This document shows positions 34,161 to 43,637 of a DNA stretch of 64,000 bases, piece after piece. The notes below the pieces were generated by a model. That model saw nothing but the letters and a program-made list of their open reading frames with translations, did no database searches and was not told where the DNA came from. The stretch is from Mastigamoeba balamuthi (taxonomy: Eukaryota > Evosea > Mastigamoebida > Mastigamoebidae). Made by a program: the position numbers and the translations under genes. The stretch spans positions 803,960 to 867,959 of the forward strand of contig CACRSC010000010.1 in the NCBI GenBank assembly GCA_902651635.1, read 5' to 3'. Numbering within the stretch: position 1 is the stretch's first letter; each line of letters opens with the position of its first letter.

Positions 34161-35702
34161 GCGTGCGCAGACAATGCTGTTCGTGATTCTTTTTCGCTGT
34201 TTCCTCAGGTAGGTGGGGCAGAGAAACCCACCACGGAAAAAGGGTAAAGGCACTTAACCAAAACTACTTTATCGTCACATACCGATATTTCTTTGGTGAA
34301 CCATTTGACGCGCAGCACTGCTGGTGTTTCAGTCGTGGACCAAGGTCTCTAGACCAAGGCCGACCGTCGCATTTCTCCTTGTGGGTGCTTCATCAAGATC
34401 ACACCCTTATCCCTGAGCATCTCTTTGACCCTGCAGCCTGCATGCGAATCAAGGAAATCTGGATGGCGGCATGACAGCTCTGGAAGGGCCATATTCTGTT
34501 TTCTGTTTCTCTTTGCTGGAACCACGAACAAGAGCTGGGCTTGGAAGTTGGCCGTAACTCCACTTAGGCCCATGTCATCTGGGCATCTGGCACGAGGTCA
34601 GGGCCTGCATCCTGGCATGTTGGCCGCGGGCTTGCTGTTGATAAAGACAGCTGGCACTGGGATTGCAAGTGCACTGCAGAGAGCATCCCCGATGACAGGG
34701 TGCAGGCCACGTGCCTGAAAGAGACTCTTCCATGTTTCTGAGGAGCCCCCGAAGCCACTGAGCTGGTATAGCAGCCCTGAGAGGCTGAGGATATATTGGT
34801 GGTCAGGCCAGAACAGTGCACCAGGGGCCAGACGATTGTCGTGACCCTCCTACCGCAGAACACTCAGGAAAGAACGCCCCGTACATCACCCTCTTGACAC
34901 TGTCCATCCTCGTCATGAGTGGGCTTGCGGAAACTGGGAACTTCATCATATGTGTACATCACACGTGAAACCACATGCTGAATTCTGGGTCAGGAAGCAC
35001 CTGTGAGATGGCAAGAGGATGTGGGCATAGGCGTTAGTAGCAACCATGAGTCTGGCAGGTCAGGTGTCAGTGCCCATTGGGCGTGTGTGCGTTCATATGT
35101 TCCGGTGAACACACACATGCCAACAGAGAGAGAGAGAGAGAGAGAGCAGATGCAGGAGAAAAGGCAAGACACTCTTTGTATGCTTGAACAGCAAGATGAT
35201 GTGACTCTTGAAACGCCTGCCCCGAGGCTGTTGTTGTGACACAAGGCCAGTTTTACACGCTTTTTGATCCAACTGGGAGAGGGAGCGATTGCCTAAGGGC
35301 GGTTGGAGGCAACACACACACATGATGGTGATGAAAGAATAGTCACCCTGCAAACATGCATAGTATGGCCAGCTCTCGCTGATTTATATGGGAACGGATA
35401 CGTGGGGTTTTAGGGGATCAGTGCTGCCAGCTTGTTCTTTTTTTCTTCTCTTCACCTCTTGTTCCTCTACTTCAACTCGCGACTCTGACACCTCTCTGCC
35501 TCTGGTGGTTCAACCAGATGGGCGCTCCCCTGCTTCTGTAACCATATGTTCCTCCTGTCTGTCCTCTCTCCCTCTCTCTCTCCTTCTGTCCTCTGCATTG
35601 CTCTCCCTAATGCCCCTGCACACACCCCCAGCAGCATGCACAAGGCCCCTGCGCACACCCCCAGTGGAGTGCACAAGGGCGCCAATTAAAGCAATGTGAT
35701 GC
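34161..35702. other. intergenic with simple repeats
   Basis: Upstream region of the receptor gene, then unannotated sequence. It contains a (GA)n tract at about 35126-35145, a pyrimidine-rich stretch near 35.57 kb and two 33-bp tandem units (GCCCCTGC-CACACCCCCAG type) at about 35.61-35.68 kb, directly before the retrotransposon repeat. No gene recognised. Confidence 0.55.
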
Positions 35703-35864
35703 CCCAGTAATGCATGGGGTGAAGGCAGGAGGCCCCTATGAGGGTGAGAGACTCAAGGGAGAAGGAAGAAGTGATGATGTATTAAGTGATATTCGTGGTG
35801 ACGAGAGGGTGAGTGGGGAAATGCTATTCCTTTGCCTTGGGGGTGCAGTCCCCCCTTGGCATCA
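35703..35864 (-). repeat. LTR (3' LTR in element orientation)
   Basis: Near-identical to 39566-39728. It abuts the truncated pol remnant on its higher-coordinate side. At about 160 bp it is short for an LTR. Confidence 0.6.
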
Positions 35865-35869
35865 CTGCT

Positions 35870-37700
35870 CTACTTCAAAGGTCGAGCATGGGGAGACCTT
35901 GAAGAAGTCAATCGATGGTCTAGGTCCGCAGGTGGGGATGTGCCTGCATGTACACTCGAACTTGACATTGTGCTGTAGCAGCTTGTACATGCATGCTGCC
36001 TTGGACATGAAATTCGGGATGAACTGAGCCACTGCATGAGACCAAGGAATGACCGCAGCATGTCCTTGTCATATGGCCGTCCTGCAAAAATGCAGAGGAT
36101 CCAGCCTTGTAGGGTCAATAGCGATGCTGTCCTTCAAGACCAGACGTCCCAGCTGGCACAGAACCGTAGGGCCCCAGGAACACTTCTCGGGCTTCACCTT
36201 CACGTTGTGCTTGACGAAAGTGTCGAAAAGGGCCGTCACCTGTGCCTTACTCTCGTCCCACGATGGGCTGCCTGCGTTCATGTTGTCCACAAAGCTGAAG
36301 GTGTGGGCCAGTGGTGCCAAAACCGAATCGATGGCCCTCTGAAACGTTGCACTTGCCTGTTTGATGCCAAAAGGCATGAACCGTGGGCGTACGAAGGAAT
36401 CATCAGGAAGGGCCAGCACCAGCAAATTCGCCATGGCTGCATCGAGGGGAATTTGGTGGTAGGCCATCTCAAGGTCTGCAGAAAACAAGTAATCATAGGC
36501 CAGTTTGTGCAGTTCATTGTTGATGAGTGCATTGACGTAGAAGTCATCGCTAGTGATGCAGTTAATCAACCAGTAATCCCTGCAGACCCGCCAGGTCCCA
36601 TCTGGTTTAGATACGAACACCGTGGGGGATGCAAAGTGGACATCCTGACGTGTGATGACCTCCCAGATACCGGTGTCGACCATCTTGGCCTTGGACTCTG
36701 TGAGGTGAGCCAGTTTCTGTGAGTCACTAACGTTGCGCTGGATAATGAAGGGCTTTGTGTCGGGAAGCTGCTCGATCATGCAGACCCCAACCCCAGTCAT
36801 GCTGATCCCATCGAGGCCATTCAGGACGTTCATATCATACCGTGCAAGAATGTCTTTCACCTTGATGACCTTATGTGGGTCGCATGTGATTTTGTCCCCC
36901 AATACCACCCGTTCGTGTGGTGGTAGTGGTGCTGCAGCTGGTGTAGGTGAAGGACGAACCGGGTCAATGTGCTTGGGCAGCATAGCAGGGTCGAGAGGGT
37001 TGATCGAGGTCACAGCCTCGGGGTCATCAACAACCATGATTTCTGCGAGCCCCTTGACGTTTGGCTTGGGAAAAACGATGTCCCCTGGCTCCTTGTAAAC
37101 ATAACATCGATCTACCCAGACCACATTCATCTGACCATCGTTGAGGGCCATGTAGTCATAACGGCGGCAATCGTGCAGACCCAGCAGGATTTCGTCCGAG
37201 TCAATTGTACCATTTGCGACCTCAATGACGGGAATACTGATGGGACCCTCAGTTGGATCAAAGACAGTATGGATCTGAACCTCAGTGCCCGTGCGCTTCA
37301 CCAACACCCTGTTGACCCCAGTGACCCATATGCACTCCTCAAATGCAGGTGGCAGTTTCTGACGTGGTACCTGGAGTAGGTCGAGGAGTCTGGTCTCTGC
37401 GAAGTTGAAGTCCGAGCCTGTGTTGACATGAAACAGTACCTCCTTGCCCTCGCCCTCTCCCTTGGTGATTGTGCATGAGAAAAGGATACAGTCACGTTTA
37501 ACCTCGGCCAAAGACCGCATGGGAAGAGTGTCCTCGGCAGAGTCCTTCTCTGGATGTGTGCTGACCATGGGAGACGACTCCCCCTTCGAACCCAGCAGAG
37601 CAGAACCAAACTTCGACTGGGGTGAAGTGAAGTCAATGCGTCCATCAAGGTCCATACATGTCTGTGCCCATAGTCGCCTGGCAAAGGGAAATGTGTGCAT
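35870..37700 (-). pseudogene. retrotransposon pol remnant: protease and reverse transcriptase
   Basis: A continuous frame runs from about 37700 to 36069. It starts with a retropepsin-like region (FHVNTGSDFNFAETRLL, a DTG-to-NTG variant) and continues with Ty3-type RT motifs: KPDGTWRVCRDYWLIN, FSADLEMAYHQIPLD and GIKQASATFQRAID. The catalytic box reads FVDN instead of YxDD, and NVKVKPEKCSW follows. Beyond 36069 a frameshift continues the element for a few dozen residues (LRSFLGLMQ, then in another frame FIPNFMSKAACMYKLLQHNV), the start of the RNase H connection. The LTR then cuts it off. The protease DTG and RT YxDD changes and the missing RNase H and integrase make autonomous activity very unlikely. 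Confidence 0.7.
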
Positions 37701-39541
37701 CCTCAGATGATCTGGCCTCCGCAGTAGGTGTCACCTGTGCAGCTGTGAGACGGCTCTCCATGATGGGAACCCCAGCCTTGAAGCCCATTGTCGGCCTCTC
37801 GTTCCATGGCCTGGTCTGAGCCCCCATAACAGAACCTGTCATGCCCTTCTCCTTGGCGACCTGTGTCTCGTATGCCTGCTGCTTGGTGCCAGGAAACAGG
37901 CAGGTCTTGGCCATGTGTCCTGTACCCCCACACCTGTAGCATTTCATGGTCGTGGGCTCCTGGCTCGGTGCAGTGCTGACAGCAAGCCACGATGGTGACT
38001 TCTCCTTCTGACGTTCCCGTGCCTTGAGTGTAGCTGTCGTGGGTGGAGATGGGCAATTGCCAGCAATGTGCCCGTACGTCTCGCAGTTGTAGAACAAGGG
38101 CTCCCACTGACGAGTAGGCTTGGGGCCAGTGTCACCCTCCCTTGGGCCCTTAGGTGCAGGTGACTGGCGGACGATGTTCAGGGCCTTGCCCACCTCTGGA
38201 GTGGCAATCAACATGTGCAAACCCGGTGTGAACTGCCGTGAAGACAAAGTACGTGGCAGGTCACTAGGAAGAAACCCCCTCCATGCATTCTCAGTGATGT
38301 GCTGTGCAAAACGAAGGATTTCTGTGCTCAGCTCCTCAAATGTAGAGAGTCCTCCCACTGCAGGCCATAGGACTGATCGAAAACCGTGCATACCCGAGTT
38401 GCAATGTACTCATAGCCCAGAGTTTCCCCGCAGTGCCTTACAAGCAAGCACTTCTCGTGTCGTTCTTAAGAGAGCCCTCAGTGTAATCATCCCAGCCCAC
38501 AGCTGTGCACCGCAATGCCACCTTCTTGATATGCTTGTGAATGACTGGGACAATGGTCTTGCCATTGGCCTTGGAGATGTCGACCTCTATGAGCTTCTGG
38601 TGTGTAACAAACCTGAAGTCATCGATGTTGTCGAAGATGGAGTCTTCCTCGGTCCTCAGCATCACGAAAACGTTGAGACAGGCTGTACGAAAATGGTCCT
38701 TGATGTCATCAGCGACCAGTTTCAGATCAATAGCCCCTGTGGCCTTGGTAGCATCAATTTCCTCTGAGAACAATGCTCACATTGAGAAAGCCTTGATAGC
38801 AACGTTCATCTTGGCAGCCATAGCCAGCTTCTTGCCCACGACCTGCATGTACTCGAAGAGTGCCTCCCAATTGAAAACTGAGAATGAAATTGCGATGTCC
38901 TGCAGATTGTCGTCAATGGACCGGACTGCCTGTGCCCACATCATTGCCTGCGCATAGGCCTCTGCCTGGTGCACGACAGGGTCGTGTCTGAGGTCGTGGT
39001 CCCTCGTCATGCCCTTGCAACAGCCCTGGCAGCAACTGTTGTGGGAGCTGCTGTCCTCGTCCCCATGGGATGTGTCCCCATGGTCGTCCTCGTACCCTGA
39101 GCTTGTGCTGCTGCTGTCCTTTGTTGGGCTCTGAGTTCGTGCTCATGGGAATAACCAGTGCCGGTGCTGCAGTGCTCGGAAATGCACCTCCTTTGCGTTT
39201 TTCGGCTATGCCTGGCATTGGTGAGTCCATAATATCGTCGTCAGGGTTCGTTGGTGTGTTAGAATTTCCATCATCGGGACCGAAAATTCACCATTTCCGA
39301 CGGGAAAAACAGACGTCGTCCCCTCGGGGCCTGTAGGTGCCCCCTTGGCTGCTGCCTCGTTGTCGTCATCCGAGTCTGTCCAGGAGGTCTCGTAGTCGGA
39401 ATCCACCAGCTCCTTCCTCAGACTGGCCAACTCCTCCTCGATGTCATGCTGTGCCTTCTGCAGCTCGGACTTACAGTGAGCAGCAGCACAGCAGTCCCGT
39501 TCCTCCTTCTGGAGCTGTCTCTCTGCATTGCCCACCTCCAT
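37645..39541 (-). pseudogene. retrotransposon gag remnant with CCHC zinc knuckle
   Basis: Consecutive frames with shifts between them cover this interval. The N-terminal part is a coiled coil (QLQKEERDCCAAAHCKSELQ). The C-terminal part has a canonical zinc knuckle CYRCGGTGHMAKTC near 37.93 kb, preceded by a degenerate one (YNCETYGHIAGNC). The product would bind RNA in a virus-like particle. At least three frame breaks separate the pieces, so it is broken unless sequencing errors are involved. It overlaps the start of pol in another frame. Confidence 0.65.
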
Positions 39542-39565
39542 TGCCTAGGCGTGCACACACTGATA

Positions 39566-39728
39566 CCCAGTAATGCGTGGGGTGGGGGCAGGAGGCCCCT
39601 ATGAGGGTGAGAGACTCAAGGGAGAAGGAAGAAGTGATGATGTATTAAGTGATATTTGTGTGGTGACGAGAGGGTGAGTGGGGAAATGCTATTCCTTTGC
39701 CTGGGGGTGCAGTTCCCCCTTGGCATCA
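39566..39728 (-). repeat. LTR (5' LTR in element orientation)
   Basis: Direct-repeat partner of 35703-35864. Located immediately upstream (minus-strand sense) of the primer-binding-site-like sequence and the gag start. Confidence 0.6.
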
Positions 39729-40442
39729 AATGCACAGGACAGCCAGCTGTCTTCTCTCTTCTCCTGCAGTGTCTCTATGTCATCGTGACTTTCGGGCTGG
39801 GTGTTGTGCTGTCTGCTGCTATGGTATCCTCTGCATGTGCGCTGTGGCGTCCTTGACCCTCCCTTCCCATCCGGCGTGAGTGTGAAGCTATGCTTGCAGC
39901 TCGCTGTGCTGCTGCTACGGTTCTTCCTCCTTGTCTTGGCTTTCCTGGCGGCTTTTGTTCCCTTCACGAGCCCCTTGCTCGCAGAAAATCATGATGAAGG
40001 CCAGCCGTGGCCCGCACAGAGTGCCCGACTCCTCCGCCCCCACTGCACCACCACTGACATGAGCACAAGGACTCCGGCCTGTCCGTCATCACTCCCCACT
40101 CCCACGAGTTCCCGAACAGGACTGGTTCCAATTAACTCTGCGTAATGCGCAGTGTGCACCTCATTGCATTGCGTACGCATGTATGTGCCTTTCTACACTG
40201 CCCTTCATGCGAACCCTGCACAGGGCACAACACGTTCAACGGCGTGACAACGACCCTGCCTGCCATGCTCTGCGCCACGTATCTCCCAGAAAGAAGATCG
40301 CGAAGCAGAGGTGAGTCTCGCGGATGTCGGTCGAGTGGGACTATCTCGAGGTGGTGGTGCTTTGACTCACGGCTCAATTCCTCATTTTTGTATTTCCAAA
40401 ATCGATTCCAAAATTGACTGCCTCCTCTTCTTCCCCCGTCAT
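39729..40442. other. no gene seen
   Basis: Sequence between the retrotransposon and the Spt23-like fragment. Frames are short and without recognisable features. Confidence 0.45.
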
Positions 40443-40680
40443 TCATTGATTGATGGGGCTGATCGACCGAGAGAGCTCCAACTCAACCACTTGGCCCTCT
40501 CTACCCCGGATCTCTTCGACCAGCTCCAGTGTTCCGCAGAGGTGCAGGCGCGAGGAGCAGCACCGCCTGTAGGCCCGCGGGCTTGTGAGTTCAAAGTGGC
40601 CCTCGGCACAGGCTTCTAGTTCCGCACGAGCGGATTGACTCGAATATGAATTCACGGGTTCAAGTGGCAGGGTTAAGCGG
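40443..40680 (-). pseudogene. fragment of a Spt23/p53-like factor gene (copy of 58.5-58.8 kb)
   Basis: On the minus strand the sequence encodes REFIFES and, further on, LHLCGTLELVEEIRGREGQ. These match REFIFES and LHLGGTLELVVEIRGRDGQ of the gene at 58148-59040, and DNA similarity extends over the intron between them. The copy's intron begins GTGCGG, but its acceptor reads GCTG where the intact gene has GCAG. The upstream exons and the C-terminal coiled coil are absent. It is therefore a dead fragment. Confidence 0.6.
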
Positions 40681-40737
40681 GTCGAGATGGCGCTTGGGGC
40701 AGCCGCTTGTCGTGATTATGAACACTGAGGCCCTAGT

Positions 40738-41110
40738 CGGGGGCCATCATCAAGATCAACGGTAGGCGGTCCGCCATCGACCCCTCGACACAGGCCGGCT
40801 ACTGGCCGCCCATCGTCGGATTGCGCAGAGTGACGTTCGTCGACCCCGGGCGCCCCGAATTCACCGCCCTGCGCGGCTTCAGTCATCGCGTCCGCGCATG
40901 ACAGACGGTGGCCCTCGTGGGCCCCAGCGGCTGCGGCAAGAGCACTGTTGTCGGTCCGCTGCGAGAGCGTACCGAGCACACGCGCCTCGACCCTCGCCAA
41001 CCAGACGCAGCGCAACTCAACGCCGCCGAGGCCGCCGCCGCCCCCGCAGAGCCCGCGCTCCTCGGGGAGGGCTCGGTGCCGACGGGGCGGGCATGGCGGG
41101 CTGGCGGCAG
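40738..41110 (+). pseudogene. ABCB-type ABC transporter nucleotide-binding domain fragment
   Basis: One reading frame contains, in order, SAIDPSTQAGYWPP, RRVTFVDPGRPEFTALRGFS, a TGA stop at 40899-40901, then QTVALVGPSGCGKSTVV and later PAEPALLGEGSV. This is the start of an MDR/ABCB nucleotide-binding domain: the inter-domain ID/G motif, the 'F-x-Y-P-x-R-P' segment, Walker A, and a Q-loop region equivalent to QEPVLF. The stop sits exactly where the Gly before QTVALVG should be, consistent with a GGA-to-TGA change. No ABC signature, Walker B or membrane domain follows. It is a truncated pseudogene. Confidence 0.7.
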
Positions 41111-41441
41111 CAGGCTGGAGCGACACCATCGCCGCTGCCTCGCTTTCCAACTCCCTTCTCGGAATTACTGGCGTGGGTGCCTTCAGTTATCAACGGTGTG
41201 CCAGAGGAAGCTGGCGCGGTGCCTGTAGCACACTAAAAAGCGGACAGCTCGACCGAGCAGTGCGCAGGTGCTACGTTGCCGCGCTGCTGTGCACTGCGCT
41301 CAGTACCGAGTATCTCAGTGAGAGAATCGCCGGCTGGACAAATCCAACCGGCGAAGATAACGTTTGTTTGGTTGTTGTGTTGTGATGTTGTTGTGCTGCT
41401 GTGTTGTTGTGGTGTGTGTGGTGCTCTGGCGAGCGTTCGGG

Positions 41442-43637
41442 ATGGCCAAGGCTGTGCGCCTCGTGTGCCCCCGTGCCAGCGGCACCCCCCTTACCTTGGA
41501 CGTGCCTCTCAGCGACACCTCTCTCGAAAGTGAGCAGAAACTGCGCAGCCCCTGTGCCACTGGCCCTCTGACCCCTGTGTGCCCGTCAGTCGACAACGAC
41601 CAGCTGACGGCGCTGCCCCCAGAGATCGGAACACTCACAAACCTCACCTATCTCAGTGGTGCTAACAACAAACAGCACACAGCACACACACCAGCGCCTC
41701 ACACTCACGACACTGACCCTTTGACTCCTGCGCCCTCAGTCAACGGCAGCCAGCTGAGGGATTTGCCCCCAGAGATCGGCAGACTCACAAACCTCACTGT
41801 GCTCAGTGGTGCGAACAACAAACAACGCACAGCTCACACACCAGCGCCTCACACTCACCACCCCTGTGCCCCTCAGTCGTCAACAACCAGCTGACGGCGC
41901 TGCCTCCAGAGATGGGCACACTCACTAACCTCACCGAGCTCAATGGTGCAAACAACGCACAGCACACACAACAGCGCCTTAAACTCACCACCCCTGTGCC
42001 ACTGGCCCTCTGACCCCTGTGCAGTCGACAACAACCAGCTGACGGCGCTGCCCCCGCAGCTCGGCACACTCGCAAACCTCGCTCGGCTCTATGGTGTGAA
42101 CACCAAACCACGCACAGCACGCACACCAGCGCCTCACGCCACCTCCGTACAATTGCATGTGCAGCATCAGGAAATCCCATTGCAGATCAGCAGCAGCAGA
42201 AATTCTTTGGAGCGGGCACGAGCAAGCAGGTACACAATGTAGCCGGCCTTCTGGCACTGCTTGTTCGTACCTGCCCCAACTTTCCCCCCTTGTGATATGA
42301 CAATCCATGGGCTGACAACTGCACCCCGTTTGCACGACCAGCGGGAGCAGGCAGCTGTAGTGTGTCCAGATACGAAGGGAAGCAGCAGTGGCCAATTCAT
42401 GGCAGCAGCACGCCTGGAAGCGTATGAGCGAGCAGAAGAGGCCTGCGAACAGGCAGCCAAGCATGCAGTGCAGTGCACAGCTGAGCGCCAGGCAGCAGCA
42501 GAGCAGTACGCGCGCATGCAGGAGGCAGCAGATGTTCGACGCAGGTGTGTGGCACAGCTCGAGGCAGACCTGGCAGAGCAGCGGGAGGCGCTGTCTGCGG
42601 CAGAGCGCAGTGAGCGTGAAGCAGCAGCGGCAGCAGCAGCGGCGGATGCGGCAGAGCGTGAGGCATGCCACGCTGCACAGAAGCTGCACGAGGAGAGGCA
42701 GAAGGCAAGGAAGGCCCTAAATTCTGCGGGCCAGCATATGGGGCGGCTGCATACACTGCTGGAGGAGCGGTGTATTGCAGCACTGGATGTGGGCGACGTG
42801 GTGGACGTGCTGCGGGAAGTTGGCCTCGGATCACATGCAGCGGAATTCCAGAAAAACAGTATCAAGGGACGGTCGCTGGCAAGAATCTGCAAGGACAGTA
42901 CCCGCCTGCGCATGCTGGGCATTGACTCGCTGGCTGACTGCCAGTGCCTGCGGCATGCCCTGATGACAGTGGAGGCATGCGGGCAGCTGCGCTTGTCTTG
43001 TCCCACTCTCAATACCATTGCCACTGGCCTGCGGAGACACAACGAAAATGCTGGTGCTGATGCAGTGGTGGCACCAACATGGACACCCAGGGACGTAAGC
43101 GTGTGGCTGGAGCGGAGCGGCACTCCAGCAGAGGTGCGCGAGGTGCTGCAGCGTGCGGGGGTGACGGGCAGCCAGCTGATGCACCTGAGCGACGAGGATT
43201 TCAAGGAGCTGGGCGTCAATGCGATGGGGTCCAGGGACGAGCTGGTGGAGCTTGTGGAGAAGCTACGTGACGACCACTTTGCAGCACTGGCCAAATACTA
43301 TGGAGACCCCGTGGCTGTGCCCTCAGCCCCTCCGATATATTGTATGACTGGCAATGGAGCCGCAGGAGCAGAAGCACCACAGCCCTACAAGAGCGAGGTG
43401 GGCAAGGCTGTGCCGCTGTCGTTTCAGTGCCCGATCACGCTGCAGCTAATGGAGGACCCTGTGGTGGCACCAGATGGGTGTGTGTATGAGGCCTCTGCCA
43501 TTCGCAGGTGGCTCGAGGGCCACAACACGTCACCCATGACAGGGTCTCCCATGGCCAGGGAGCCTCTTGTGCGGTGCAGTCCACTGCGCAGCGACATCCA
43601 GGCGTACCGCGAGAGGTCCGGCAGCTGCTGCTGCTGA
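41442..43637 (+). CDS. LRR / coiled-coil / SAM-SAM / U-box E3 ubiquitin ligase
   Basis: Exons 41442-41529, 41590-41658, 41740-41808, 41877-41945, 42025-42093 and 42370-43637 join to exactly 543 codons plus stop. Exon 1 encodes MAKAVRLVCPRASG. The next four exons are each 69 nt, one LRR each, all in phase 1 (NNQLTALPPEMGTLTNLTEL type). The large exon has a long Ala/Glu/Gln coiled coil and two SAM domains (about 42.79-42.96 and 43.09-43.27 kb, DVSVWLERSG to LVELVEKL). A U-box follows (FQCPITLQLMEDPVVAPDG, then GHNTSPMTGSPM), and the protein ends SGSCCC, a possible lipidation tail. The domain order parallels animal LRSAM1 (LRR, coiled coil, SAM, RING), with a U-box in place of the RING. It is predicted to ubiquitinate targets recognised through the LRR. 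The join between the last LRR exon and 42370 is in frame but inferred. Confidence 0.75.

Larger units (their letters stand above)
35703..39728 (-). mobile_element. internally deleted Ty3/gypsy-like LTR retrotransposon
   Basis: Two ~160-bp direct repeats, 35703-35864 and 39566-39728, differ at only about eight positions. They bracket gag and pol remnants read on the minus strand. Read that way, each repeat opens 5'-TGATGCCAAGGGG. About 25 bases separate the upstream repeat from the gag ATG, and they begin TGGGTATCAGTG, close to the TGGTATCAG start of initiator-Met primer-binding sites. RNase H beyond its first residues and the integrase are missing. The flanks GATGC and AATGC just outside the element may be a decayed target-site duplication. 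It needs a helper element to move, if it moves at all. Confidence 0.7.

Noticed and set aside
35612-35680. Two 33-bp tandem units beside the left LTR
   Set aside because: Only two imperfect copies of CACACCCCCAG-type sequence; not a CRISPR or a meaningful array.
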